Source: Leucobacter triazinivorans (GTDB lineage: Bacteria > Actinomycetota > Actinomycetes > Actinomycetales > Microbacteriaceae). Taken from it: a stretch of DNA of 64,000 nt. Shown here piece after piece: positions 35,486 through 43,903 of this stretch. Every line of letters begins with the position of its first letter. The first letter of the stretch is position 1. The stretch is taken from the NCBI RefSeq assembly GCF_004208635.1, contig NZ_CP035806.1, positions 558,001-622,000 on the forward strand. Direction: 5' to 3'. Below the pieces are notes generated by a model. The model was not told the origin of the DNA. It ran no database searches and worked only from the letters and a program-made list of their open reading frames with translations. Made by a program: the position numbers and the translations under genes.

Positions 35486-35491
35486 AATACT
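35486..35491 (+). promoter_or_regulatory. -10 box, likely leaderless promoter at 35498
   Basis: AATACT ends six bases before the GTG at 35498. The box is one base off TANNNT, and GAGGGG beside the GTG is too close to act as a normal ribosome site. Confidence 0.4.
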
Positions 35492-35497
35492 TGAGGG

Positions 35498-36100
35498 GTG
35501 ACGCAGCACTACTTCTCAGAGACCCCGGCGGGCGAACTCCGGACCCGGGAGATCGAGGTGCACCTGGCGGGGGCGCCGCGCACCGTCGTCACGGCGGGAG
35601 GCGTCTTCAGCCCCGATCATCTCGATCGGGGCACTGCGGTCCTGCTCCGCGCGCTGGCCGGCGCCGACGAGGGCCTGGGCCCGGTGCTCGACATCGGGTG
35701 CGGCTGGGGGCCGATCGCGCTCGATGCCGCGCTGCGCGCGCCCGAGCGGACTGTGTGGGCCGTCGACGTCAACGAGCGCTCCCGGGCCCTCACTCTCGAG
35801 AACGCCGCACGCCTCGGGCTCACGAACCTGCGCGTCGCTGCCCCCGATGACGTGCCCGCGACCGTCGAGTTCGCCGACATCCGCTCGAACCCGCCGATCC
35901 GAGTGGGCAAAGAGGCGCTGCACGGGATCCTGCAGCGGTGGCTCCCCCGCCTCGCGGCCGACGGTACGGCGCATCTCGTCGTGGCGAAGCACCTCGGAGC
36001 CGATTCCCTGCAGCGGTGGATCGGCTCCGAATTCCCCGAGATGCGCGTGGATCGCGCCGCACGGGACAAGGGCTTCCACGTGATCCGCGCGCGACGCTGA
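35498..36100 (+). CDS. class I SAM methyltransferase (RsmC/RlmG-like)
   Basis: A 200-residue Rossmann methyltransferase of the small-methyltransferase (MTS) type. SAM-binding motif I is VLDIGCGWGPIAL, motif II is VWAVDVNERS, and the active-site motif reads SNPPIRVGKE, the NPPF/Y signature of enzymes that methylate guanine N2 in rRNA. The lysine of VAKHLGADSL and the C-terminal GFHVIRARR also fit. The precise RNA target is not known. It converges on dapF across a palindromic repeat. Confidence 0.85.
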   Translation: MTQHYFSETPAGELRTREIEVHLAGAPRTVVTAGGVFSPDHLDRGTAVLLRALAGADEGLGPVLDIGCGWGPIALDAALRAPERTVWAVDVNERSRALTLENAARLGLTNLRVAAPDDVPATVEFADIRSNPPIRVGKEALHGILQRWLPRLAADGTAHLVVAKHLGADSLQRWIGSEFPEMRVDRAARDKGFHVIRARR

Positions 36101-36182
36101 GCGCCGTCCGGGCCCCCGCGAAGCCCCGCCCGAGGCTCAGGCCCCGGGCCCGCCCCCAGACCCAGGCTCCCCCGAAAACCTT

Positions 36183-36243
36183 CTTCGCGCGTCAGTAGTT
36201 GCGGCCATTCCTCAGCGGAAGCAGCAACTACTGACGCGCGAAG
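36183..36243. repeat. palindromic repeat family A, copy 2 (perfect)
   Basis: CTTCGCGCGTCAGTAGTTGC (36183-36202) and its exact complement (36224-36243) form a 20-bp perfect inverted repeat around 21 bases. It lies between the convergent methyltransferase and dapF genes and could also act as a bidirectional terminator. Confidence 0.9.
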
Positions 36244-36283
36244 AGCGGGGCGGATCGGGGCGGCCTCGGGGCAGCCCCGCAGA

Positions 36284-37159
36284 CTACGGCAGTTCGATCT
36301 CCCCGGAGTACACGAGCTCGGCGGGCCCGTTCAGCGACACGTGCTCGCCCTCCTCGGTGGGGAACATGCGCACGGCGAGTCGGCCGCCGGGCACCTCGAC
36401 GCTCCAGTGGTTCGGCATGCCATCGCCGCCCCAGTGGCGGAACGCGAGCGCGGCAGCCGCGGTGCCCGTGCCGCAGGAGAGCGTCTCGCCGACGCCCCGC
36501 TCGTACACGCGCATGCGGATGCGCGCCACGCCGTCCTTCACGAGCGGCTCCTCGGGCACGACGAACTCGACGTTCGCGCCCTCGGCGGGTGCGGGATCGA
36601 GCGTCGGGGCGCGGTGCAGGTCGAGGCTCTCGAGCTCGCCGACGTGCGCGAGAGCGGTGACCACGTGCGGATTGCCGAGGTCGATCCCGAGCCCGGGCCG
36701 CGCGACGTCGAGGCCGTAGGCGGCGACGAGCCGCTCCTCCGCGAGGCGCCAGCGGCCGAGATCCACCGTGTAGCCCGAGACGCCGGCGAGCACGTCCTTC
36801 ACTCCCGCGCGGGTGCCGATGGGCAGGGTATCGCGACGCTCGGGCGTCACGAGGCCCTCGGAGACGAGGTAGTGCGCGTACACGCGGATCCCGTTGCCGC
36901 ACATCTCGGCGGGGGTGCCGTCGGCGTTCCAGTAGTCCATGAACCACTCGGCCTCGGGCTCCTCCTCGAGGATCGCCGCACCCTCGGGAATGGCGCGCGA
37001 GCGCACGGCCCGGATCACCCCGTCGGCGCCGACCCCGAAGCGGCGGTCGCAGAGGAAGCGGATCTGCTCGGGCGACAGCGTCAGCTCTCCCTGCGGGTCG
37101 GTGAAGAGCACGAAGTCGTTGCCCGTGCCATGGCCCTTGGTGAAGGAGAGCGTGGTCAT
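36284..37159 (-). CDS. dapF: diaminopimelate epimerase
   Basis: A 291-residue two-fold epimerase that converts LL- to meso-diaminopimelate. The catalytic cysteines are in AEMCGNGIR and [10 protein letters not shown], with the substrate motifs GNDFVLF and GNPHVV. Product feeds lysine and cell-wall synthesis. It lies 35 bases downstream of miaA but also has TAGACT six bases before its ATG. Confidence 0.96.
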   Translation of the reverse strand: MTTLSFTKGHGTGNDFVLFTDPQGELTLSPEQIRFLCDRRFGVGADGVIRAVRSRAIPEGAAILEEEPEAEWFMDYWNADGTPAEMCGNGIRVYAHYLVSEGLVTPERRDTLPIGTRAGVKDVLAGVSGYTVDLGRWRLAEERLVAAYGLDVARPGLGIDLGNPHVVTALAHVGELESLDLHRAPTLDPAPAEGANVEFVVPEEPLVKDGVARIRMRVYERGVGETLSCGTGTAAAALAFRHWGGDGMPNHWSVEVPGGRLAVRMFPTEEGEHVSLNGPAELVYSGEIELP

Positions 37160-37165
37160 TGCTCC

Positions 37166-37171
37166 AGTCTA
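37166..37171 (-). promoter_or_regulatory. -10 box, leaderless promoter of dapF
   Basis: TAGACT (minus strand) ends six bases before the dapF ATG. Confidence 0.5.
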
Positions 37172-37194
37172 CGGGCGCGCGACCCGCGTCAGCG

Positions 37195-38121
37195 TCAGTC
37201 CGCGCCTTCCCGGGTGGCCGTGCCGTCGATCCACTCGACCCCCGGGTAGCGCTTGAACCAGCTCACCTGACGGCGCGCGTAGCGACGGGTGAGCGCCTGC
37301 GTCTCTGCGATCGCTTCCGCCTCGGTCATGCGGCCGGCCAGCTGCGCGAGCGCCTGCGCGTAGCCGATGGCGCGGCTCGCCGTCCTTCCCTCCTCGATTC
37401 CGTGCGGGATCAGCCCGCGCACCTCGTCGAGCAGGCCGTCGCCCCACATGCGCTCGACGCGCCGGTCGAGCCGGTCGACGAGCGCGGCGCGCTCGCAGCG
37501 CACGCCGAGGATGCTGGTGTCGGCGCGCCACAGTCGCGGCTGCTCGGGCAGCGTGACCTGGGCATCGCCGCCGAGCAATGCCACCTCGAGGGCGCGCACC
37601 ACCCGGCGCGGATTGCGGGCGTCGACGGCGTTGGCGGTCTCGGGGCTCAGCGCGCGCAACCGCTCGAGCAGCGCGTCGACGCCGCGGGCGTCGAGCTCCT
37701 CCTCGAGATGCGCGCGCAGCGCGTCGTCGCGCGGAGGGAAGCGGAAGTCGAAGAGCACGCTCGACACGTAGAGGCCCGATCCTCCGACGAGGATCACGTC
37801 CGAGCCGCTCTCCGCGAGGCGTTCGATCACCGATCGCGCGAGCGACTGGTACCAGGCGACCGCGGCCTCCTCGCCCGGATCGAGCACGTCGAAGAGGTGG
37901 TGCGGGATCCCGCGCCGCTCCCCCGGCGGGAGCTTCGCCGTACCGATGTCCATGCCCCGATACAGCTGCATCGCATCGGCATTGACGATCTCCACCTGCC
38001 GACCGGCAGAGGCGAGCTCCTCGGCGAGGTCGAGCGACAGCGCTGATTTGCCCGTGCCCGTCGCGCCGACGATCGCCCACAGACGGGGCGCAGCGGGTTC
38101 GGGGGATGCTGAGCGCACCAC
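37195..38121 (-). CDS. miaA: tRNA dimethylallyltransferase
   Basis: MiaA prenylates A37 of tRNAs reading UNN codons, making the substrate of MiaB. The P-loop is VGATGTGKS, followed by NADAMQLYRGMDIGTAK and the substrate motif LVGGSGLYV; RRYARRQVSWFKR near the C-terminus binds tRNA. The open frame extends to 38271 inside miaB, but the first sensible starts are GTG at 38121 or 38118, one to four bases after the miaB stop. Confidence 0.93.
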   Translation of the reverse strand: MVRSASPEPAAPRLWAIVGATGTGKSALSLDLAEELASAGRQVEIVNADAMQLYRGMDIGTAKLPPGERRGIPHHLFDVLDPGEEAAVAWYQSLARSVIERLAESGSDVILVGGSGLYVSSVLFDFRFPPRDDALRAHLEEELDARGVDALLERLRALSPETANAVDARNPRRVVRALEVALLGGDAQVTLPEQPRLWRADTSILGVRCERAALVDRLDRRVERMWGDGLLDEVRGLIPHGIEEGRTASRAIGYAQALAQLAGRMTEAEAIAETQALTRRYARRQVSWFKRYPGVEWIDGTATREGAD

Positions 38122-38122
38122 G

Positions 38123-39703
38123 TCAGCGCGCGGTGACGGTGCGGAGGGTCGGCATGCCGAGACCGACGGACTTCGGCGCACCGGGCGCTGCGGGCGCGGG
38201 AACCCCGCAGCTGTCGGCTTGCCGGCGATCCCAGGCGTCGCCGGCCCGGGTGCGGCGCACGGCGTAGACACCCGGCTGGTCGAGTGCGACGTCGGCGCGC
38301 TCGGCCGGGGTGTCCGCGATCAGGAAGTGCGGGGCCGCAGCGGTGACCTCGACGGTGACCACGTCACCCGGCCGCGGCTCTGCACCGCCGGAGGGCACCG
38401 CGAAGTGTACCAATCGGTTGTCTTCCGCCCGGCCCGAGAGACGTCGGGTCTCCGCGTCTTTCTTCCCCTCGCCGACCGACACGAGCACGTCGATCGTGCG
38501 GCCGATCTGCGCCTGGTTCTCCTCGAGCGAGATGCGCTCCTGCAGCGCCAACAAGCGCTCATAGCGCTCCTGCACGATCGCCTTGGGAACCTGGTGCTCC
38601 ATCGTCGCCGCGGGGGTGCCGGGACGGATCGAGTACTGGAAGGTGAACGCGCTCGAGAATCGCGACTGCTCCACGACGCGCAGCGTGTCCGCGAAGTCCT
38701 CGTCCGTCTCGCCGGGGAAGCCGACGATGATGTCGGTGGTGATGGCGGCGTGCGGGATCCGTTCGCGTACGGCGTCGAGGATGCCGAGGAACTTCTTGGA
38801 GCGGTAGGAGCGCCGCATGGCCTTGAGGATCGTGTCGGATCCCGACTGCAACGGCATGTGCAGCTGCGGCATCACATTCGGGGTCTCGGCCATCGCCGCG
38901 ATCACGTCGTCGGTGAAGGCCGCGGGGTGCGGGCTCGTGAAGCGCACGCGCTCGAGACCCTCGATCTCCCCCATCGCTCGGAGGAGCTTGCCGAAGGCCT
39001 GCCGGTCGCCGAACTCGACGCCGTAGGTGTTGACGTTCTGCCCGAGCAGGGTGACCTCGATCGCGCCGTCGTCGACAAGGGCCTGCACCTCGGCCAGGAT
39101 GTCGCCCGGGCGGCGATCCTTCTCCTTGCCCCGCAGCGCGGGAACGATGCAGAAGGTGCAGGTGTTATTGCACCCGACAGAGATCGAGACCCACCCGCTC
39201 GACGCGGAGTCGCGCTTCGTGGGGAGCGTGGAGGGGAAGACCTCGAGCGCCTCGAGGATCTCGACCTGCGCCTCGGCGTTGTGCCGGGCGCGCTCGAGCA
39301 GCTGCGGCAGCGACCCCATGTTGTGCGTGCCGAAGACGACGTCGACCCAAGGGGCCTTCTCGACGATGGTTCCCTGATCCTTCTGCGCGAGGCATCCGCC
39401 GACCGCGATCTGCATGCCGTCGCGCTCGCGCTTCACACCCGCGAGGTGCCCAAGATTGCCGTAGAGCTTGTTGGCGGCGTTCTCACGCACGGCGCAGGTG
39501 TTGATCACGACGACGTCGGCGTGCTCGGGCTCGTCGGCAGGCACGTACCCGGCCGCTTCGAGCGAGCCCGACATGCGTTCGGAGTCGTGCACGTTCATCT
39601 GACAGCCGAGCGTGCGCACCGTGTAGCTCCGGGGGCTTCCATCGGGGCGCAGCGCAGCCGGCGAGGGCGCGATCGCGGTGGGTGCGGCGGGTGCGAGACT
39701 CAT
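38123..39703 (-). CDS. miaB: tRNA methylthiotransferase MiaB
   Basis: A 526-residue methylthiotransferase that adds SCH3 to i6A37. N-terminal cluster cysteines are in [15 protein letters not shown] and AVGGCLAQ; the radical SAM motif is CNNTCTFC; a TRAM domain lies near 395-455. An extra Pro/Ala-rich tail of about 60 residues follows. TACACT ends seven bases before the ATG, suggesting a leaderless transcript starting miaB-miaA-dapF. Confidence 0.95.
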   Translation of the reverse strand: MSLAPAAPTAIAPSPAALRPDGSPRSYTVRTLGCQMNVHDSERMSGSLEAAGYVPADEPEHADVVVINTCAVRENAANKLYGNLGHLAGVKRERDGMQIAVGGCLAQKDQGTIVEKAPWVDVVFGTHNMGSLPQLLERARHNAEAQVEILEALEVFPSTLPTKRDSASSGWVSISVGCNNTCTFCIVPALRGKEKDRRPGDILAEVQALVDDGAIEVTLLGQNVNTYGVEFGDRQAFGKLLRAMGEIEGLERVRFTSPHPAAFTDDVIAAMAETPNVMPQLHMPLQSGSDTILKAMRRSYRSKKFLGILDAVRERIPHAAITTDIIVGFPGETDEDFADTLRVVEQSRFSSAFTFQYSIRPGTPAATMEHQVPKAIVQERYERLLALQERISLEENQAQIGRTIDVLVSVGEGKKDAETRRLSGRAEDNRLVHFAVPSGGAEPRPGDVVTVEVTAAAPHFLIADTPAERADVALDQPGVYAVRRTRAGDAWDRRQADSCGVPAPAAPGAPKSVGLGMPTLRTVTAR

Positions 39704-39710
39704 GCCATTC

Positions 39711-39716
39711 AGTGTA
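39711..39716 (-). promoter_or_regulatory. -10 box, leaderless promoter of miaB
   Basis: TACACT (minus strand) ends seven bases before the miaB ATG at 39703. Confidence 0.5.
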
Positions 39717-39750
39717 CCGACGCCCACCGCACCGAGTGCCTCGCCCCGCG

Positions 39751-40557
39751 CTAGCTGAACCGCACGCCGCTGCTCGAGCCGTTGCCGCGCGAGGCGCCGT
39801 CGAGCGCCTCGCGGGCAGCGCGCATCGCCGGTTCGCCCGACCAACCCCGTCTGGCGAGGAATCCCAGCAGGCGCCGCTCCGCGGTCTGGCGCTCGAGACC
39901 CGCCAGCTTGCGCGCGCGGTCCTGCGCGGTCTCTCGCAGAATCGTGAACTCCTCGTCGGTATCGAGCTCGCCCAGCGCTGCTTCGATGACCTCGTCGGGG
40001 AGCTTGCGCGCCCGGAGCTTGAGGCGGATCTGGGAGCGGCTGGCACGCTTGGTGTCGCGCAGCTTCTCGGTGAGCAGGCGCGCGAGGCCCGCGTCGTCGA
40101 GGTAGTGGCTGGTCTCGAACTCGTCGATCACCAGCTCCACCTCGTGCGGATCGTGCTCGAGACGCAGCAGCTCCTCGCGCAGCTCCCCGCTGGACCGTGC
40201 TCGGCGCGCGAGGATGCGGACCCCGTCCTCGCTCGCAGACCGATCGTCGGGCTCGTCCGGCGCGTCATCGACGCCCTGCGGCGACACTGCCGATGCCCGC
40301 TGCAAGACCTCTCCGCGCTCGGCAGGGACCGTGGGCTGCGGAGCGACGATTGCGCCGCTCCGATCTCCGCCGCCCGCACCGCTCGAGCTTCCCGCCAGCT
40401 CGCCTGCGGCGTCGACATCGCCGACTCCGTGCGGCCGCGCACTCGACGTACGGCGCTGCAGCATGGCGCGCAGCTCGATCACCTCGGCGAGGTCGCCGCG
40501 ATCCTGAGCCGTCTCGGCGGCGCGCTCACCGGGATCGGGGAGAAAGCGAACGGCCAC
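39751..40557 (-). CDS. recX: RecX regulator of RecA
   Basis: The RecX three-helix repeats occupy about residues 110-255 ([49 protein letters not shown]). RecX caps and limits RecA filaments. An N-terminal extension of about 100 disordered residues is present, longer than in E. coli. The GTG at 40557 is four bases after the recA stop, so the two are co-transcribed. The reading frame continues into recA but is not coding there. Confidence 0.9.
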   Translation of the reverse strand: MAVRFLPDPGERAAETAQDRGDLAEVIELRAMLQRRTSSARPHGVGDVDAAGELAGSSSGAGGGDRSGAIVAPQPTVPAERGEVLQRASAVSPQGVDDAPDEPDDRSASEDGVRILARRARSSGELREELLRLEHDPHEVELVIDEFETSHYLDDAGLARLLTEKLRDTKRASRSQIRLKLRARKLPDEVIEAALGELDTDEEFTILRETAQDRARKLAGLERQTAERRLLGFLARRGWSGEPAMRAAREALDGASRGNGSSSGVRFS

Positions 40558-40561
40558 GGTG

Positions 40562-41632
40562 CTAGGCGCTCGCCCGCTGCGGCGCCTCGGCCACCGGAGC
40601 AGCCGCCGCTTCGTCCTGCGCGGGCTCCTCGCTGCGACCGTTGACTCCGAGCTTCGTGAGGATCTTCTCTTCGATCTCGGCGGCGACATCCGGATGCTGG
40701 ATGAGGAAGCGGCGCGCGTTCTCCATCCCCTGACCTAGCTGATCGCCGTCGTAGGTGAACCAGGCGCCGCTCTTCTTGATGAACCCGTGCTCGACCCCGT
40801 AATCGATGAGGGACCCCTCGCGCGAAATACCGACGCCGTAGAGGATGTCGAACTCGGCCTGCTTGAAGGGCGGAGCCATCTTGTTCTTGACCACCTTCAC
40901 CCGGGTGCGGTTGCCCACCGCATCGGTGCCGTCCTTCAGCGTCTGGATGCGACGGATATCGAGGCGCACCGAGGCGTAGAACTTGAGCGCCTTTCCGCCG
41001 GAGGTGGTCTCCGGGCTGCCGAAGAACACGCCGACCTTCTCGCGCAGCTGGTTGATGAAGATGCACGTGGTCTTCGTGGCGTTGAGGCTGCCGGTGATCT
41101 TGCGCAGCGCCTGCGACATCAGTCGAGCCTGCAGACCGACGTGGCTATCACCCATCTCGCCGTCGATCTCGGCCTTCGGCACGAGCGCCGCCACCGAGTC
41201 GATGACCACGAGGTCGACCGAGCCGGAGCGGATGAGCATGTCGGCGATCTCCAGGGCCTGCTCGCCCGTGTCGGGCTGTGCGACCAGCAGCGCGTCGATG
41301 TCGACGCCCAGCTTCTTCGCGTACTCGGGATCGAGGGCGTGCTCGGCGTCGATGAACGCGGCGATGCCGCCCGCCCGCTGCGCATTCGCGATGGCGTGCA
41401 GCGTGAGCGTGGTCTTGCCGGAGGACTCGGGACCGTAGATCTCGATGATGCGGCCGCGGGGAAGCCCACCGATGCCGAGAGCGACGTCGAGGGCGACCGA
41501 GCCGGTGGGAATCACCTCGACGGGCGCGCGCTCGACACTCCCCATGCGCATGATCGCCCCCTTGCCGAAGTTCTTGTCGATCTGCGCGAGGGCGGCCTCG
41601 AGCGCCTTCTCGCGATCCTTGGGTGCTGCCAT
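40562..41632 (-). CDS. recA: RecA recombinase
   Basis: A 356-residue RecA with Walker [10 protein letters not shown], Walker [11 protein letters not shown], the L2 loop and a C-terminal Ala/Glu-rich tail. It catalyses strand exchange and triggers LexA self-cleavage. ATG at 41632 is standard for the family ([14 protein letters not shown]). No intein. An SOS box and -10 box lie about 190 bases upstream, giving an unusually long leader of roughly 180 bases. Confidence 0.99.
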   Translation of the reverse strand: MAAPKDREKALEAALAQIDKNFGKGAIMRMGSVERAPVEVIPTGSVALDVALGIGGLPRGRIIEIYGPESSGKTTLTLHAIANAQRAGGIAAFIDAEHALDPEYAKKLGVDIDALLVAQPDTGEQALEIADMLIRSGSVDLVVIDSVAALVPKAEIDGEMGDSHVGLQARLMSQALRKITGSLNATKTTCIFINQLREKVGVFFGSPETTSGGKALKFYASVRLDIRRIQTLKDGTDAVGNRTRVKVVKNKMAPPFKQAEFDILYGVGISREGSLIDYGVEHGFIKKSGAWFTYDGDQLGQGMENARRFLIQHPDVAAEIEEKILTKLGVNGRSEEPAQDEAAAAPVAEAPQRASA

Positions 41633-41817
41633 GATCCTGCTCCTTCGTGTGTGCGCGGCCGCGCCGCTGGGTTGCTGCCTACCGACTGTCTCGACCCCGG
41701 AACGGAGCAGACAAGGCATCGATGGCCGATTGCTTCACACCCTAGGAGGAACCACTGACACTGACGTCTCAGACGGTCGGACTGTGGATGGAATGCGGAT
41801 CAACTCACCTGTGCACG

Positions 41818-41846
41818 AAGATAGCACCTTTCGAACACATATTCGA
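41818..41846 (-). promoter_or_regulatory. recA promoter with SOS box
   Basis: TCGAACACATATTCGA (41831-41846) is a good LexA site. On the minus strand an extended -10, TGC-TATCTT (41818-41823), lies 18 bases from TTCGAA, so LexA would cover the -35 region. Confidence 0.8.
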
Positions 41847-41921
41847 AGCATGCGCGTCTGCGTGTCGCGCCGGTCGCGCGGGCGAATGGCCGCCCGGGAT
41901 CGGAACGCAGCGTCGGCACGA

Positions 41922-42143
41922 TCACTCCCGCGGATCCCGCAGCCCGCGCCCGTAGCGGCGATGCTCGGGCACTCCGAGATCGGCGCAGAGCGCCTCCCAG
42001 ACCGTGCGCGCGGGCACGCCGCGGTCGAGCGCCTCGTCCGCGGTTCCCCCGAGCGCCGCGAGCCAGTGGTCGCGCAGCAAGACACCCGAGTAGTCCTCCC
42101 CGAACTCGGAGACGCACGCCCGACGGAACTCGCTCAACCGCAC
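41922..42143 (-). CDS. DUF3046 protein
   Basis: A 73-residue protein starting with GTG and reading RLSEFRRACVSEFGEDYSGV, then WLAALGGTADEALDRGV, the DUF3046 signature. It is a standard recA neighbour in Actinomycetota and has no assigned function. GAGGTGA six bases upstream supports the GTG at 42143. Confidence 0.85.
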   Translation of the reverse strand: MRLSEFRRACVSEFGEDYSGVLLRDHWLAALGGTADEALDRGVPARTVWEALCADLGVPEHRRYGRGLRDPRE

Positions 42144-42166
42144 GCCGTCACCTCGAGGAACGGCGA

Positions 42167-42195
42167 AGCGCCCGACCCCCGAGGGGCCGGGCGCT
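42167..42195 (-). terminator. hairpin after clgR
   Basis: AGCGCCCG and CGGGCGCT (42167-42174, 42188-42195) pair around a GC loop, 45 bases past the clgR stop. It lacks a U run, so termination is likely but not certain; it also overlaps the DUF3046 upstream region. Confidence 0.55.
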
Positions 42196-42239
42196 CGAAC
42201 CGCGCGAGAACCGCGCAAAGACCTGCCCGTCGCACCGGG

Positions 42240-42560
42240 TCAGGACACCAGCTCGGGCGCATACCCCGAGACCAGGTCCGCCGGCACCGTGTCGGGCACG
42301 CGGTCTGCGAGCGGGATCGCAAGCCCCTCGACCACCGCGAGACGCTCGCTCACTTCTCCCATGATCACCGAGAGCGGGGTGTCGAGCGCGTCGGCGACGG
42401 CGGCGAGGATCTCGCTCGACGCCTCCTTCTGCCCGCGCTCGACCTCACTCAGGTAGCCGAGGGCGACACTCGCCTCACCGGCGACCTGCCGCAGCGTGCG
42501 GCCCTTCTGCAGACGGAAGTCACGCAGCACGTCGCCGATTTCCTGACGCATCAGCACCAT
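42240..42560 (-). CDS. clgR: XRE-family regulator ClgR
   Basis: A 106-residue protein with a helix-turn-helix ([24 protein letters not shown] split around VALGYLS), matching actinobacterial ClgR, which activates clp protease and chaperone genes under stress. It sits between cinA and recA in the conserved position. ATG at 42560 has GAGGAGG upstream. The C-terminus ends in small hydrophobic residues, as expected for a protein itself degraded by Clp. Confidence 0.88.
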   Translation of the reverse strand: MVLMRQEIGDVLRDFRLQKGRTLRQVAGEASVALGYLSEVERGQKEASSEILAAVADALDTPLSVIMGEVSERLAVVEGLAIPLADRVPDTVPADLVSGYAPELVS

Positions 42561-42729
42561 GTGGGCCCTCCTCTTCACTCGCACGAACCGGGTCGTGCAT
42601 CCACCATACCCGCTCGCAGGCGGGATCGCCGCTGCGGGAACACCGTTCAGTCTGACCGGTGTCACTGGGAGTAACCCCGAGAATACCGACCCTATTCCTG
42701 AAACTTCGCTGAACTTGAGTCGAGTTCGC

Positions 42730-43296
42730 TCACATTTTCGTGAGTTTCGAGATCTCCTCGGCCAGCAGTACCAGCGCCGCTCGCACTGTGGCCGATCGGA
42801 TCTCGGCTCGATCTCCCGCCAGCACGAATCGCCGGGAGACCTCGCGGGGTCCCGCGCTCACGGCGATCCAGACCGTGCCTGCGGACTGGCCGGTCTGCGG
42901 ATCGGGATCGGGGCCGGCGACGCCGGTCGTGGAGACGCCGATATCGGCCGGCACCGGCGCGGCGCCGGGCTCGCGCGCGACGGCGCAGGCAGCCCGCACC
43001 CCGCGCGCCATCTGCAGCGCGACCTGTTCGTCGACCGGCCCCCGCTCGCGCAGCAGGTCGAGCTCGACGCCGAGCAGCGAGTGCTTCACCCAGGTGTCGT
43101 AGGCGACGACGGCGCCGGACAGCGCACGCGAAGCGCCCGGGATCGCAACCAGCGCGTCGGAGAGCAGCCCTCCGGTCAGGGACTCCGCGACCGCGATGCG
43201 GAGCCCGCGCGCGGCGGCCCACTCGATTGCACCGGCCGCGAGCGCCCGCTCGGCGACGGGGGGCGTCTCGCCGGGCACCGCCGCCTCGGAGTTCAC
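42730..43296 (-). CDS. CinA-family nicotinamide-nucleotide amidohydrolase
   Basis: A 188-residue stand-alone CinA C-terminal domain (PncC type), with [15 protein letters not shown] and [15 protein letters not shown]. It deamidates NMN for pyridine nucleotide recycling. The N-terminal competence-damage domain is absent, as is usual here. The GTG overlaps the pgsA stop (GTGA). Confidence 0.88.
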   Translation of the reverse strand: MNSEAAVPGETPPVAERALAAGAIEWAAARGLRIAVAESLTGGLLSDALVAIPGASRALSGAVVAYDTWVKHSLLGVELDLLRERGPVDEQVALQMARGVRAACAVAREPGAAPVPADIGVSTTGVAGPDPDPQTGQSAGTVWIAVSAGPREVSRRFVLAGDRAEIRSATVRAALVLLAEEISKLTKM

Positions 43297-43901
43297 GCGG
43301 CGGTCCGTCGAGCGCGCGCGAATGCGACGACGTAGTCGATCCCGCTCACGATCGTGAGGAGCACCGCGGCGGTCATCGTGACGACGTTCGCCCAGTAGGC
43401 GACCGGTGCGAGCGCGCCGAGCACGCTCGCCAGCGGCAGCAGTGCCAGCGTGATCGCCACGGACTGGGCGACCGTCTTGAGCTTACCCATCCACGCAGCC
43501 GCGACCACCACGTCGTGCGCGATCAGGAGGCGATGGATCGTGATGCCCACCTCCCGCACCAGCACGACGATGGTCACCCACCACGGGAGCTCGCCGAGGA
43601 TCGAGAGCCCGACAAGAGCCGCACCGGTGAGGAACTTGTCGGCGATCGGATCGAGCAGCTTGCCCAGATCCGTGATGAGCCCACGGGACCGCGCGAGATG
43701 GCCGTCCCACGCGTCGGTGGCGATCGCCACGACGAAGAACACCGCTGCCGCCCAGCGCCAGGGCCCGTTCGCGCCGTCGTCCGCGAGCAGCATCCACACG
43801 AAGAAGGGCGTCGCGACGATGCGCGCTGCCGTGATGATGTTGGGAGCGTTCCAGTTGCTCGGCTGCTCGCGTGCGGGCCCGCCGCTCGTGCTGCTGTTCA
43901 T
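43293..43901 (-). CDS. pgsA: CDP-alcohol phosphatidyltransferase (PgsA-like)
   Basis: A membrane enzyme of 202 residues with the family signature DAWDGHLAR-x8-GKLLDPIADK and about five membrane segments. It most likely makes phosphatidylglycerol phosphate from CDP-diacylglycerol and glycerol-3-phosphate. The ATG at 43901 lies two bases after the ftsK stop; an alternative start at 43928 would overlap ftsK. Confidence 0.9.
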   Translation of the reverse strand: MNSSTSGGPAREQPSNWNAPNIITAARIVATPFFVWMLLADDGANGPWRWAAAVFFVVAIATDAWDGHLARSRGLITDLGKLLDPIADKFLTGAALVGLSILGELPWWVTIVVLVREVGITIHRLLIAHDVVVAAAWMGKLKTVAQSVAITLALLPLASVLGALAPVAYWANVVTMTAAVLLTIVSGIDYVVAFARARRTAA

Positions 43902-43903
43902 CG

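Noticed and set aside
42730..43296. Full competence-damage protein CinA
   Set aside because: Only the C-terminal amidohydrolase domain is present, with pgsA overlapping its start, so the gene is a stand-alone PncC-type protein.
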